From contig JAJQJQ010000026.1 in the NCBI GenBank assembly GCA_028622995.1, positions 3,162,001-3,226,000 of the forward strand: a stretch of DNA of 64,000 bases, read 5' to 3'. This DNA is from Panagrolaimus kolymaensis. Its lineage: Eukaryota; Nematoda; Chromadorea; Rhabditida; Panagrolaimidae. This document shows, in pieces, positions 38,600 to 51,371 of the stretch (positions within the stretch are counted from its first letter, which is position 1; each line of letters starts with the position of its first letter). The notes beneath the pieces were generated by a model, which saw only the letters and a program-made list of their open reading frames with translations, was not told the DNA's origin and made no database searches. The position numbers and the translations under genes are program-made.

Positions 38600-41500
38600 T
38601 TATGGATGCGGCGGTTTAGCATCAGCAGGAATACTTGGAGGAAAAAGTGGTGGTTCTCCTTTGCGCCCCATCAATAAATAAGTATCCATTCCACCATCGA
38701 CACCTTTCACTTCTATGTGATCTCGATATTCAAAGTCATAGCGATCAATTAGAAGGTCACGAGTGTATTGGGATACCTGTAAAATTGTTTCGTTGCTTAA
38801 AAAACGAATTCAAAAAAGTATGCTTACTTGAATTCGATTTTCTACACCAGTGCTGTACATTCGAGATGCAATGTTCACAGTATCACCCCAAATATCATAA
38901 TACAATTTTGTTGTTCCAATAACACCAGCAGTAACTGGGCCAATATTTAATCCAAGTTTGCAAACAAATTCAAAGTTTAGTAAATCTTGGTTGAAAATGT
39001 CTAACACATTTTGTAATGCGAGTCCAAATTCAATTAGCTGAAAAAAAATTTAACCTTTAAAAATTTTCTCTGATTTTTTAAAAACTCTTACCTGATATAA
39101 ATGTTCATATGGATGCAAAGATAGCCTTCGACGATCGGGATTAAGCCCTGAAGCAGCCATATAAGTGGCACCAATAGTTTTAATTTTTTCTATATGAGTA
39201 AAATCAGGCCTCTCAAGTAAATCATCAAAATCTGCGATGACTTCATTTAAAACTCTCAAAAATTCTCGACCTCCTTCAAAATTTTCTTCATACATTTCAT
39301 TCCAATTTGTTATTGAAGCAAACAACACCGCCGTTAAATTATGATTTTCAGAATATTTTGTATTTGTTTTTAAAGATTCCACAGCATGTTGGGGAATAAT
39401 ATTGGTAAGCAACCAATCAGCTTGATCACGAACTTTTTGCATTTTTTCTGTATCTCTTCGAGCTTGAACATCACCAAAAAATGACATTCGAAATGATGTT
39501 TCAAACTGAAAACCAAAAAAAATTTCTAAGAAATCGCAATAAAAAAACGCGAACCTGATAATTAAGAAATGCAACAAGTACAACTGCGAGAAAAACATCT
39601 ACAGCTAATTCCCATACAAATAATGGAGTATGCATTACGCCGTAACTCCAAACAGGTTGAGAATGATTGCACGGTAAATAAGCTGTCGCCTTTCCAAGAA
39701 GTAGCGTAGTATCATTAACATTAAAAAATGGAGGCTGATGATTTATTTGTCTAATACGATCAAGGTTAATTTGGCATAGACTAAACAATAAACGAAAATG
39801 TTAAAAATAAATATTTAGATTATTATTATTAAACTTACTAAGTGGAAGCTAAAAAGAATAATGCAACTAGAATAGCTTGAAGGGTTTTAGGCCATGCTCC
39901 AAGTTGACTAAAGTTGCAATGAGCATAAATGGAAATTAAAAATACATAGCTGTAGAGTAATCTTTTGTTAATTTGGGAGTTGGCAATGCAAAACATGTAA
40001 GGTGGATCTGTTTCTGTGCACAATACAATATTGAATACTGCAGCAGCCACAGGTAAACCAATTAATATGCAACCTAAAAATATTTTTTAGAATACAAAAT
40101 ACCAAAAAAAAGGGTGACATACCTAATACGTGTCTTGGCGCCCATCGATGTACAAAAGGTAAAATGGATTTTCGAGTTAATAATGGAAACCCAACCAGGA
40201 TTAAGATTGATAATAAAAATAATCCTCCAGCTATGCAAAAGATAATGTATGAAAGCCTTGGAGGTTGGATGCCAACAAACATTATTGTTGCGACTACGCC
40301 AAAAATTAAAGCAGATACTAGGATGTCAATGAAAACGCCGGAGTATCGATATCTTGGACGATGAATACTCGATTGTTGATTCTCTGAATTTCGAACATCG
40401 AGTTGATGATGGCGAACGAGAGGGTGTTTGCTTAAGTTGTTTTGGTCGCATGAATGACCAAAATGGGCTCGATATTCATTTTCTATATCTTTTTCAATAA
40501 ATTTTAATGTCCATCTGCTTAGTGAATCTTGATGCATCCAAAAGCCGCGAGCGAAGGAGCCATCGGAACTCTGCAAAACCCTCAATTATTTTATTGTTCA
40601 AAATAATTTCTTTGTAAATGCTTACTTGCATAATTTGCGCTAATCTTTGATCGAAATCTCTATTTTCTGTATCAAATCTTGTTAATGAAGCGGCGTTGTG
40701 ATGATGCGAAATGGCAGTGTCTATACCACCAATCGAAGGAGCTTCAGAACCTGCATCTTGTAAACCCGAACTTCTTGAACCTCGGCCGCTGTTATTTGCA
40801 CTGCTACCATTAGCTAAATCCATGGAAATTTTGCCGCCTATTTGTTCACCATGATGCCATGGGCCACGATCGGTTGCTGTTGTTATTGGAATCATATCAA
40901 CAGCGACAACAGCAGCAACAGGGGTGGCTCCAGTGGAATTATTTCCAGAATAATTATTTGTTAAAGCTTGAAGTGAGGCAGATTTTCGTGGATCTGTTGC
41001 TGGCAGAATTGCACACATTGATTGGGACTAAAAAAAGCTTTGTTAATTAAAACATTAAAATAATTTCTTGACTGTTAATTGGGTTAATTGAAAAGCAGAA
41101 AAATTCACAAAACTAAACGAATGAAAAGTAAAAGAAGCAAACTAAAAATAAATAATAAAAAGCGCGAACTTTTAACGTTGCCGATCTTTGTACCTGTGGA
41201 CCGGCTTGGTCAAGAACTTGTGCCGAAGAAGCTTGAACTTTGGAACGATCAATTAATTTCATTCTTAAACTCCCACCACCAATGGAATTTGTTGTTGCTC
41301 GACTTATTGGAAGCGAAGCTGATTGAATTGTACGTAATTTTCCCGCGAGTTTCTGGAGATTAATATAAGCGTTAGTGAAAATCTCTAAATAAAGTGCTTT
41401 TAAATTTTATTCACCTTTCTAAAACTCATTTGTGAATGTGAATTGTTATGGACTACTTCGGTGTGTTCTCGAGATGATTCAGAATCGGATACATTTGCAA

Positions 41501-44056
41501 ATTGATTACTTAGAGATTCAAATTCTTTTGATCTTCCGGCTATGAAATATGTTTTCATGTCTGCAATTTTTCTCTCTCTTTTTTATAGTTCCAAATACAT
41601 ATGTGTTATTTTTAAATGTGTGTTTAAAATACTCAAACCTCAAATCTTAAAATATGATAAACGCGCTTATATGAATTTTAAAAGAGGCTTCCAATTTCGC
41701 TTCAAAGAGCTCTCTTTTTTCATTCTTTTCTCTTCTTCTCTCAAAAAAGCCAGAAATAATCTGTCTTTTGTGTTTTAATTTTAGCTGCAAAAAACAAACA
41801 TACATCCAAACCCAAAAAAGGCTAAATAAAATAAAAATCTTTATGTTTGTATGCAAGAACAAGGGATCTCATTAGTGTTTCATAAAGCTAGCTGCGATTG
41901 TTCTTTTGCATCTTTTTTGTGTTAACAAACATGTCGGTAAACATCCTCAAAAAAGATTGCTTTTTTATTGCAAAAATAATGGAAGTGAGAATGAGAAAAT
42001 TGAGGAAATGATAGCCTCATTTCATTGTAAGCACGAGGTTGCAAAAAAAGAGAGGAAAAAGCTTTTGTTTCTGCTGCTTTTTTGATTTAATGTTAAAACT
42101 TTGACTGCATTTTTAGCATTTTTTTGGGAATTAGCTTTTAAACAAAAATTAAAAAAGCTGCAAATTTTTTTATTGTTTTGAAAAAACACAAAATATGTGC
42201 ACAAAATACTTACTTTTGTGAACTGGACCTTCCTCTAACACATATTGGTTATCCAAGAATGAAGCAGTATCTGCAGAAACATGTACACGTCCTGCAACAC
42301 CTGTGGATTCCATTTCATTAGCAAAATTTACATCATTTGAAAATACATCGAATTTAAATCTTTTTGTTCCAACCATACCACACATAACCTAAATATCCTA
42401 ATTTATATTGCAACTTTCTTAGATAAATTCCTTACTTTTCCTGTATGAATTCCAACCCGCATATTAACATTTTGTCCTCGATCCATATCAAATTGTCTAA
42501 TAGCTATAATCATAGCTAATCCCATTTCCACGCAACATTTAGCATGATCTGGTCTGGGTTCAGGACATCCGGCGACACAGTAATAGCAATCACCCAAAGT
42601 GCTAATCTTTTCTAAATTACATCTTCCACATAAATAATCAAATCTTCCAAAAAGGTCATTAAGCAAATTAACTAGCTCATCAGCAGATTTATTGGATGAC
42701 ATTTTTGTGAAGCCCGCAATATCCGCAAATAAAATTGAAACATCCTTCATTAAATTCATGGTAAATGGACGAAATTTCCGAACGCTATTATCTGTTGGAA
42801 TTGAATTATTTATATTATTATGTGGATTTATTATTCCTGCAGTAGATTCAGCTGCACTTGACCGCCCAGCTGTGGTGGCATTAGAGGTTCGACAATTGGA
42901 TTCTATACTTGCTGAAGGTCGACGTAATTCGCTATTTTCTTTTAAAAGTTCATCAGCCACCTGTAAAACAAAAAAAGATGTTTACAAATGCAATGACTAT
43001 TCCTTTCTTTGTTCACACTCTATTTGACTCACCTTTTTGGGCATCACAGATTGAATCATATGATCTTTAAATTGTGTTTCCAATTCCAAATCTTTCCTAG
43101 CTAATAAGGATTGGCCAACTTTGAGGAAAGTTTTCCTTTGTCGAACTTGAGTTAATATAAATAAATGAACACCCAAAAGATGAATACAAAAATGTAAAGC
43201 TAATTTAACTCCCGAAGGCACGGTAAATGGATCCAATCTTGAACCACTGAGCAATTCAAATAATCCTGAATATATAATTCCAATTAATATGCAGAGGTAT
43301 AATGGTAATGGAATCACTGTATATACTAATAATACCACCTGCAAAAAAAAAGCGTTTTAAAAGTTCAAAAAATTCGTTTATAAATTTACTTGAATACTAG
43401 TCGCCATAGTTGCAACAGGACCCATAAATGAGCGAGTTGAAGAAAAAATTAATAATGTTAAAAGGCATATTAAAAAGGTACATAAAAATGATGTTGGCAT
43501 ATAAAATCTTTGATAATGCACAGAAAGGGATGTGAACCAAATCATACAGCAACAAAGCAATATTAAAGCGGTTGAAGCAACCTAAAAATATATTTTTATT
43601 ATCTAATGTAAGTATTTAATGGTAGGATACCCAATGATGAAAAGCAGCTTCATCAAATATTAATACATAAAGCATCCATAAAACGCATGTAAGCATAATA
43701 TAAATTAATCCAGATCGAAATCTATCCCTTAGCAATGGAAAACTACATTTCCAATATTGTGTTTCCAAAATAGCAGAAGCAAATTGAGGATTCCACCATC
43801 TTGCTGAAGCTCTTTCAAATAATGGTATTCTTCTTGGACTTGATGAATGTGCTCTTGCCTGAAAAAAAAAGCATAAAATATATTCTCGCTATTCTCATTT
43901 TTCGCCAACCTGTTCAGCAAGGGTCTGTCCACTTGATCCATTAGCCAAATGTCCAGCATTTTGTGCTTCATGAGCTAACATTCCTGCAGCTTCATCAGGT
44001 ATATCATCATCTGGATTATTCATATCTGGAGTGATTGCGGGATGTTGTAAACGCAT
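38600..44056 (-). CDS. acy-1: Transmembrane adenylate cyclase, AC9/ACY-1 type
   Basis: Makes cAMP from ATP at the plasma membrane under Gs-alpha control. Fifteen exons from 44056 to 38600 all join in phase to 1,322 residues. Order: cytoplasmic N-terminus, six-helix bundle M1 (exons 43858-43033), catalytic C1 (42960-42214), a disordered Ser/Asn-rich linker, second bundle M2 (40570-39555), catalytic C2 (39505-38600). C1 has 'VSILFADIAGFTKMS' and 'TLGDCYYCVAGCPEP', so both metal-binding Asp are present. C2 keeps the adenine-site Lys in 'KIKTIGATYM' and 'YYDIWGDTVNIASRM' with Asp, Asn and Arg. C1 matches mammalian AC9 most closely ('LVNLLNDLFGRFD', 'RFKFDVFSNDVN'). C. elegans ACY-1 is the AC9-like cyclase, hence the symbol. 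A 674-bp intron separates C1 from the linker. Confidence 0.93.
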
Positions 44057-46644
44057 CCAAAAAAATCAAACGTTTACAACCAAACCAAAAACAATGCGCG
44101 TCTCCTTTTTTTCACGCGCGAATGTTTACGTCCGGTTCGGCTCTTGGTTGCTCGGTTGCTTGCTTTCGTGTTGTTGTATTTTTTTGCGGTGAAAAAGAAG
44201 AAGAAGGAGGAAAGGCTGAGGAGGCTCAGGCAGCAATAACAATAACTCTCGTCATTGCATTTGCAATGATGGGACCATCATCATCATCGTTCACCACAGC
44301 AGCAAGAAAACCAGCATTGTAAAAAAACTCGTCAAAAAATAATTCAAAAAACTTTTTTTAAAAAGTTTGTAAAAGATACACTGATTTTTTCTTTCGCGAC
44401 AATTTTTAATCAACAAAAAGTGAATATTTTTTTTGGTGAAAAAAGAAAAGAAAAATTAACTTTTAAATTTTTGATATCTTTTTTAAAATGAACACGAATT
44501 TTTAAGTTTGAAGGAAAAAAAGCTTGTCACTCTTTCTATCGCCGAATGAGTTTTTTTTTTGTTGCTACAACGGAAGCAGCGCGTTCATTTATTTTATTTT
44601 TTATTTTCATTGGTTGTGAGAGACCAACCAAGGCTATTCATATGTATGTAGTACTCACTCTTTATTCTTTTTTTACTCTTGTATATTGCATAGCCTTAGC
44701 ACTACGACGGCGGCATAAAAAAAAAGCCATTGGTTCTATCTTTATATTTTTCTATTGCATATACATTTTGGAGTTGTTGCGTCGTTGTCCATTTTGGCAG
44801 CATCAGCACCAACATAACATTCAACTATGGCAGCAGCAGCACAGCAATGATGGGCTAGGTTTTTTATGTTGTTCTGAAACAAGCAACCGCCCTCAATTTT
44901 CTTTTTACTTTTATTTTCTCTTTTTTTTTTTGCTGGACGCACTAACAACAGCGATGGATGGCAAAAAAAAAAACACTCTCAGATGAGTTTTTCACACTTG
45001 AAGCTTGTCACTTCTTTTGCTAGCTTGTTTTTAACGCTGTGGAAGGCGAATGGCGGATGAATGAATGAATGTATGCAGAAAAGAGATTGTTTGCTTGCTT
45101 GCTTGAGGCAGCAGCCAGACCTCCTTCATTCCACAAAAAACGAACAAAAAAATTTCTACTAAGAGCTGCTAAAAAATGAAATGAAAGAAAGAAAAAGAGA
45201 CTATGCTGCTTAAAAATTCTAAATATAGAATCATCGCGTTTCCTTTTATGGAGAAAAAAGGGCTATAAAAATTTAACATGTGAAAGAACAAATTTTGCAA
45301 AAAAATAACAGGAGAAGGTTTTGCTTCATTAATTTATAAATTCTTATGAACCTTTTTAAGTTGCATTTTTCAAAGAATTAAGCGTTTTTTGTTGTTAAGT
45401 TTATCCTTTGACTGTCTTTTTTGGGAAAAAAAAGAAGAAGCATGACATGCTTTTTTTGGCGAGTTAATCCGCTTTTAGTTACTTGAAGTACATAGGCTTT
45501 TCCATCCATACATTGTATACGGCGTCAATGATGTATCTTTCTTTTTATTCTTTCTTTTTCTTTTTCTTCAAAGTATTATATTTGAGGTTTAAAAATAGAA
45601 TCTTTTAAATGTTACTGGATTATGGTTTGTTGTAGGTACTGCTTTTTTAAAATTTTTTTGAACGCAAACTTTTTAGATGTAAAACCGAAGCAAAAAAAGA
45701 ACAGTGATTATTAATTATGGATAAGAAAAAAGTTTATTTCAAGAATAAATCGTAATATACATAAAACATAAAACTTTTATTACCCAAAAATAAAATTAAT
45801 TTAGTTTTTTTTATAAAAATTTGTGACAGTATGAAATCGAATTTGGGACGTAAGTTTGAAAGTTGCACAAAATTTTATACTTTATTCAATGCTTTTAATT
45901 TAATAATAAAAAATTACACTTTCAAGTGATTCGCTAAAAAATAAAATACAAATTTAGTAAACAAAGACTTACATGGATTAACATATTTTTGACGATAGAA
46001 AACATAAAGTAATAATTAATTAAACATTTCTAGTAAAAGAAAAGCAACCTTTCAACAATCGTGTGAAAAATAAAGAATCTTCTTAAACAATGACAACAAA
46101 GTACCTCGCCTACATTTTTAATAGCATTATCTTCTTAGAAACCTTTTGGGTATTATTTTTTATTTTACCGGATATAAAGGGAATTGATGCTATGCTCAGT
46201 GCCAAAAATGAGTCTCAACTGAATCAGCAAATAAGCAAGCAAATGCAACACAACCAACGCATTTTATTTTTTTTTATAATGCGGTGACGTTTTCGGGTTG
46301 GACAAAATATATATTATACATAGTACTAATACTTACTATTACTACTGCTAATGCGGGCGGAGAGTTGTTCTGAAATTCTCAGGAGACAAAAATGCGCAAA
46401 ATAGAAAAATAAGAGGAGTAGTATTAGAAGCCGCCTGCTCCATCTATCTATCTCTCATATGTTGTCCATCCTCCTATTAATGTGCCCAAAAAAACTAGCT
46501 CATTAAATTTTAGAAAAAGACTCAGACAATAAAAAAGTTCATAGACATTAGTTTTCGAAAAAGTTGAGCCAATTTATATTATATTTATTTTATACTATTC
46601 TATTAGTTTTTTTGTTGAACAATTGAAAACATAAAAGAATAAAA
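44057..46644. other. Upstream region of adenylate cyclase and of the peptide gene
   Basis: 2.6 kb between divergent genes. GC-richer patches at about 44.09-44.32 and 44.76-44.95 kb contain CAG/CAT-rich sequence, possibly acy-1 promoter or 5' UTR. A 65-codon open frame at 46090 has no supporting features. Confidence 0.5.
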
Positions 46645-47244
46645 ATGAAATTATTTTTATTAATAATTTTTTCAAGTATATTTATTTTTTGTAATAGTCT
46701 ATATTTATTTGAAAATATACCTTTTGAAGGATTCACCAGATATGGATGCGGAAGGGATGGTCATTGCTCAAGTAAGTGACCAATATTAATTATTCATGGA
46801 TGAATGAATTAATAAGGTTTTGTTTTTTAGTGATAATAAGTGTGCTTCGAGATCCAAGATTAATGCCTGCTTGGACTACGGTAAGATTATAAAATATTAT
46901 TGGTGTTGGATGTTGGACTAATCCAAATTTTTTATAGAAAGCTGACGCATGGAATAAAGCTATTGAACAGATGCAAGCATATCAACAACTTTTTAGCTCA
47001 GGTAAATATTTTTATAAACTTGGTTTTTGTTTAGTATAGTTTTTTATCAACATTTTTAGAAAACGATGACATTGAAGGAAATAACGACATTGCTTCAGAT
47101 AGTTTAGGAGAAGATCAATCGATACAAATTCCAGTTGCATCATCTCGAAGTAAACGATTTTTACCCCCAATATTTACACCTAAAAGACATCGACCTTCAA
47201 AAGCAGATAATATGTATTGGTTAATCCGAAGCCCAGGAAAATAA
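46645..47244 (+). CDS. Secreted peptide precursor, candidate neuropeptide
   Basis: Four short exons (46645-46771, 46831-46880, 46938-47001, 47060-47244) join in frame to 141 residues. An 18-residue signal peptide ending 'FCNS' is followed by a short Cys pair, 'RYGCGRDGHC', a helical 'WNKAIEQMQAYQQLF' stretch and an acidic spacer. The C-terminus has prohormone-type sites: 'SKR' then 'FLPPIFTP' then 'KR', and a final segment ending 'MYWLIRSPGK'. The closing Gly-Lys would allow a C-terminal amide after Lys trimming. I recognise no known peptide family, so function is inferred from architecture only. Confidence 0.6.
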
Positions 47245-47579
47245 AGCATTTATTTATTAAAAATTTCAATTATTATTCTTTGTTTGTTCTTTTTTGTTTA
47301 TTATTTTAAGAGTTTACTCAATAAATTTTTAAACTCATAAGCATGCCATTTTTTGGAAATTTTCATAGCAATTTTTTCTTTTGAAAAATAATAAGCCAAA
47401 ACTCTTGAACAATGGCAAATTTTTATTTTGGTTCCAAAATATAGCTGCCAACCATGTTTCTGCTTTACAGGTGGTCTTGAAGAATTTAAAAAACTAAATA
47501 TGTAAAAAACAAAATTGCAAACGAAAAACTAAAAAACATTTTAAGCTCTCTGAAACTAGACTATTAATTATTTAAAAAA
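47245..47579. other. Short intergenic
   Basis: About 330 bp between two plus-strand genes, holding the upstream poly(A) signal; nothing else seen. Confidence 0.5.
47320..47325 (+). terminator. Poly(A) signal AATAAA after the peptide gene
   Basis: AATAAA 76 bases past the stop; another AATAAA overlaps the stop codon itself. Confidence 0.4.
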
Positions 47580-49029
47580 ATGGCTTCAAACTCGCCGGTT
47601 CAAAACCACCAACATAAAAGCCTTAAAGTATGTAGTTTTATCAACTTTCTTGGAAGGTTAAAATGCCTTTTTTACAAGTGTTTTTTTTAGAACTATGCTA
47701 GAATGTCAAGAAAGAAAAGCCGAGTTGGCATGGCGGATATGGCTGTATGGTCGTATGAAAATCATCGAAAAATGTATAGCACATCCAAGCATAAGCCACC
47801 TGTTAAAAAGAACTCCACTTCCTCAAGAGGCAAGTTTTATTACGGTTAAATGATTTCCTTAATGTTCTTCCTTTGCCTTTTTGGTTTCTTTAAAAGTTAA
47901 AAACATTTTGGGAAAAAACTTTAGTTTTTAAATAAAATTTGTGTTTGAAAAACAAAATGTTCCACAGCAATAATATTCTTGAAGATTTGGCTGATAGATA
48001 TGATAATTCTTGGGATTTAGATGAAGCCAATATTAAAACTATTTCTTATCCTCAAACCATTGATGGAAATGAAAATGGAAAAACATTTGGTCCAATGATG
48101 AATAAAATGAAAGAAAAAATGCGTCTTAATTCCACAGTTTTTGATCGAACTCTTTCACGAGCCTCTGGTGGGTTTTTTTATGTTGATGCGTTTTAAAGTT
48201 TTCGTATTATTTTTTTTATTACAGACTTTAAACTTAATATTTCAAATGGGTTTGAAAAGAATCAAACAATTCGAAAAGGACGTAATTTTCTTCAACGAGG
48301 TTCAAATCAAATTGCACAAGTTTTAAGTTATATGGGAATAGTTGATAAAGATACAACAATTCCAATAGCTCATAAGTACACGAAACCCATTTTACCTCAA
48401 ATTAATTAAATGAGGATTATTTTAGAGTACGTGAACGACATTTAGAACTTGAGCCATTGTGCTGCCTTTCATCATGTTTAGTTCGCGGGGGCTGCACTAC
48501 TGTAGTGGTCTTTGAAATAATTTACGTGGTATTAACTCTTTTTGCTTGCGCTATTAAATTCTACGATGGTGGAAGATGGAAATTTTGGGAAGAAATCGAA
48601 CCAAATTTTAATGCTTTCGTTACTCATCGCTTATTTTTATATATTTTAATTATATTTGATTTAATCACACTTTTTATGGTTTTCATGCTTTTGAGAGGAT
48701 TATTCCTTTTTGATCGATTTCTTGTAAAACGTCATTGGAGATTCGACTTTTTTGCTTTAGGATTTAATGTATTTGCGTTTATTTTCTTTTTACTTGGTGT
48801 AAGCTCCCAAGGGCCTGAAACTTGGTCATTTGTTAATATTTTAATGGTTAGTGACTCAAGTTTAAATTAAAAAATGAAACAAAATAAGTTAACGAAAAGT
48901 ACAAATATTTTTCAGGTCATGTGTTTTGCCGGACAAATATTACTCCAACTTTGGGCAATTACGGTAGTTAAAAGTTGTTTTGACTTTTTTGTTTTATTAT
49001 ACGTATTTATTAAATTAGCTGAAAGTTAA
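47580..49029 (+). CDS. Orphan protein: soluble N-terminus plus four TM helices
   Basis: Six exons (47580-47627, 47691-47833, 47968-48167, 48225-48375, 48426-48846, 48916-49029) give 358 residues. The first about 180 residues are hydrophilic and basic ('MSRKKSRVGMADM', 'RKGRNFLQRGSNQ'). A Cys-rich 'LCCLSSCLVRGGC' leads into four TM helices at about 204-224, 248-270, 287-307 and 322-345, with an aromatic, charged second half. The layout recalls small nematode tetraspan proteins, but I do not recognise a family. The fourth intron is 50 bp with a weak GTACAC donor. If it is retained, the frame stays open for about 16 codons and stops, giving a soluble form. The C-terminal half could otherwise lack a start, which favours one gene. 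Confidence 0.62.
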
Positions 49030-49044
49030 AAAAAAAGAATGATT

Positions 49045-49050
49045 AATAAA
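49045..49050 (+). terminator. Poly(A) signal AATAAA after the four-TM gene
   Basis: AATAAA 16 bases past the stop, the usual close spacing in nematodes. Confidence 0.5.
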
Positions 49051-49288
49051 TAAAATATGTCATCTTATGATTTTTAAAATAAAGTTTTATATAATAAAAT
49101 AATAAAATGTATGTGTAACAAAATTCTATGACGAAGTTTTAAATAAAAGCTGACCAGCAAGAAAAATGAAAAATAATGTGAGATTAAGTTAAAGAGAAAA
49201 TAGAAAATAACGTAATTTTAAGGGTGAATTCTGTGAAACCAAAAGAATTGATGAAAAACGTAAAAATAAAATGGTGTGATGATATCAT

Positions 49289-49572
49289 TCATACTCGTTG
49301 TAATACTTTTGGTGGAGCATCAACTTTTGCGGTGTTCACGCATTCGCTATGGCGACGCTCTGGGGCTAAAGTTGATAATTCACTTTTAATGGAATCCACG
49401 TTTCGATGCTGCACACAAACTTCTTGAAGGACAATTTCAATATTTTCATGAGATTGATGCATTTCTCTCATGGATCCAAAAACTAAAAAAAAGAGGATAA
49501 ATGCATTTTCGTTTTAATAATTACTATACCTGATTTTTGCATAATTCCGGAAGCATTGAAAGCGAGACTCAT
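49289..49572 (-). CDS. Small hypothetical protein, 78 residues
   Basis: Two exons (49572-49530, 49482-49289) with a 47-bp intron (GTATAG donor, TTTTTTTTAG acceptor) join in phase 1. The product is hydrophilic and likely helical: 'MREMHQSHENIEIVLQEVC', then 'NVDSIKSELSTL', ending 'PPKVLQRV'. Heptad-like spacing suggests a coiled coil such as small vesicle or cytoskeletal subunits have, but there is no family match. Its ATG has no nearby acceptor, so the true 5' end may lie upstream. Confidence 0.45.
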
Positions 49573-50107
49573 TTGAAATAAATAAAAACCAAATTATTTT
49601 ATATTTAGGAAGTTAAAAAAGGCAGCTCCACAAATAGCGACTCAAATCCAAGTTTTTAGCCACCTAACCAACACTAGTCCAGCACCGAAATAAAATTTAA
49701 ATGTCTTGTTGGGTCTGATAAATAAATGGATGGAGGAAATGCAAAAAATGGGTTTAGCACTTACAAGGAAGTCATCAATTGAAATTGGATTTAACTGCTG
49801 CAGTTCTTCGAAGTTTATGCCTTTGTCTACATATGTAAAACAACTTAGTTCGAACACTTTCTTATCTTTTTTCTTCCTTTCTTTTCTTCCTTTTTTTAAA
49901 GTGGTTATTTTTTTTATGTATGTAAAGCCGAAAAAAAAACTAAAACCACTCCTTTGGGAATAACGATTTTTTTTCTTAGTTTCTTTCGTGAGAAATGCAA
50001 GTTTATTTTTTTCCTTCCTTTAAATTTTTTTTATGGACTCACAAAACATGGCACACATATTTTTTACAGAAAAAACCAAAACATGAAATTGCAAAAAAAA
50101 AAGTTAT
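49573..50107. other. Intergenic with one possible exon
   Basis: Mostly low complexity. On the minus strand at about 49857-49767 an open frame ('NFEELQQLNPISIDDFL') ends at a canonical GTAAGT donor, so an unassigned exon is possible. I could not place a start or partner exon. Confidence 0.3.
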
Positions 50108-51371
50108 TTATTGAGATAACAGTTCCGATTGAAGGTTAGTAAAATCTTGTGAAGTCCATTGAAAATATTTTGTCATAAAGCTTTGGAAAGCTGTAAGCGA
50201 ATTTGCATTCGAAATATCATTTGGTAAAGCCATGATGAGCTGTCTCACAAGTTCAACTTGAGAATTGACAACAGCAGACGAGGAAGTTTCACTTAAAATT
50301 GTTGATAAATAACCCAGACGGCTTCGAAGATTTGAGACAATTGATTTAAGGGAAGCTAAATCTGTGTTGTTTTTGAGAAAGGATGCAGCTGCCTTAAAAA
50401 TAGAAAGAAAAAAATTGAAAAGTTAGTCATTGTTTTTTTATGGCATAAAAAACGCCAGCTTTACTCACTTCCGGTGTCCTTATAAGATTAAATAAGTCAT
50501 TTGCTTCTTGCATGGTTGACACATAGGTTGAATTTAACTGGTCACAAGTCACAATGGATGTTGTTAAATTATTATTAGTAGCACTCGTATTAAGAGGCGA
50601 AATGCCAGGAAAGCAAAAGAATGCTTTACGGTAATCAGCTAGAGTTGGATTGGTGTTATTTTGTTTTAAGGCAGCTAAAGTTTCGTCATACCATTGTTTA
50701 TAAACCTTAAAAACAAATTTCAAAAAATATTGAAACAAAAAATGGCTTACAGCGAGTTTTTCATTTTGAGCCATATTCAGATTTGCAATAACCACATTTT
50801 TGAGAGGTCCAATAAAAAGCAAAGATTGGTTACTAAATATTGGCAAAATTGAAACTATTGTTTCATTTCCATGGCCATCCATAAAATAATCTATTGTCGG
50901 ATAAGCTGCTGATGTTGAAATCTTTGTCAAATCAATAATTCCAAGATCATAATCATTCCCAACTGCTTTAACTCCCGTTACGTAACTCGATGAATTAAGT
51001 TTTGAAATAACAAAATTTAAAATTTGTGTATCAATTTTTCCATTCATTGTTAAATTTAATGCAGTAACATTTAAAATCCCCAAAGTTATTTCATTTTCTG
51101 TGCTACTGTAACCATTTACAATTCCAAGATTTTGAAGTTTTGCCATGCTTTTATTTACAGCGTTTATAATATATTTTGGATTTTCACTATGTGCAGATTT
51201 CCAAAGTTCAAAAATAACATCTGTGGCTTCATTATTTGGTCCCAAATATTGTTCAATTAAAGAAGCGAATGAATCATTAGTTAAAAATGACGATAAATCA
51301 AATGAAAATGTTAAACTTGATGGAAGAAGCAACAAGGAAATAATAAAAATTGCCTGAAGGCAAATAAACAT
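50108..51371 (-). CDS. Secreted nematode-type glycoprotein of unknown function
   Basis: Three exons (51371-50751, 50705-50469, 50392-50108), all phase 0, give 380 residues. A signal peptide ('LQAIFIISLLLLPSSLTFS') is followed by a largely helical sequence with no TM segment. There are more than ten N-x-S/T sequons, for example NKS, NVT, NLT, NSS, NET, NQS, NTS and NNT. Few Cys are present; a pair in 'FFCFPG' and 'VTCDQL' may bond. The C-terminal half is Leu/Ser/Asn-rich. I recognise no enzyme motif. It is most likely a lumenal or secreted nematode-specific protein. Confidence 0.72.

Noticed and set aside
46090..46287. 65-codon open frame with a hydrophobic start
   Set aside because: No splice sites, no homology that I can see, and its surroundings look like non-coding AT-rich DNA.
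47580..49029. Two separate genes at 47.6 and 48.4 kb
   Set aside because: The right half has no in-frame ATG before its TM region, and a 50-bp intron joins the halves in phase. Splitting remains possible and is noted as a finding.
49642..49857. Minus-strand open frame before a GTAAGT donor
   Set aside because: It could be a real exon, but no start codon or partner exon could be placed, so it is not called as a gene.
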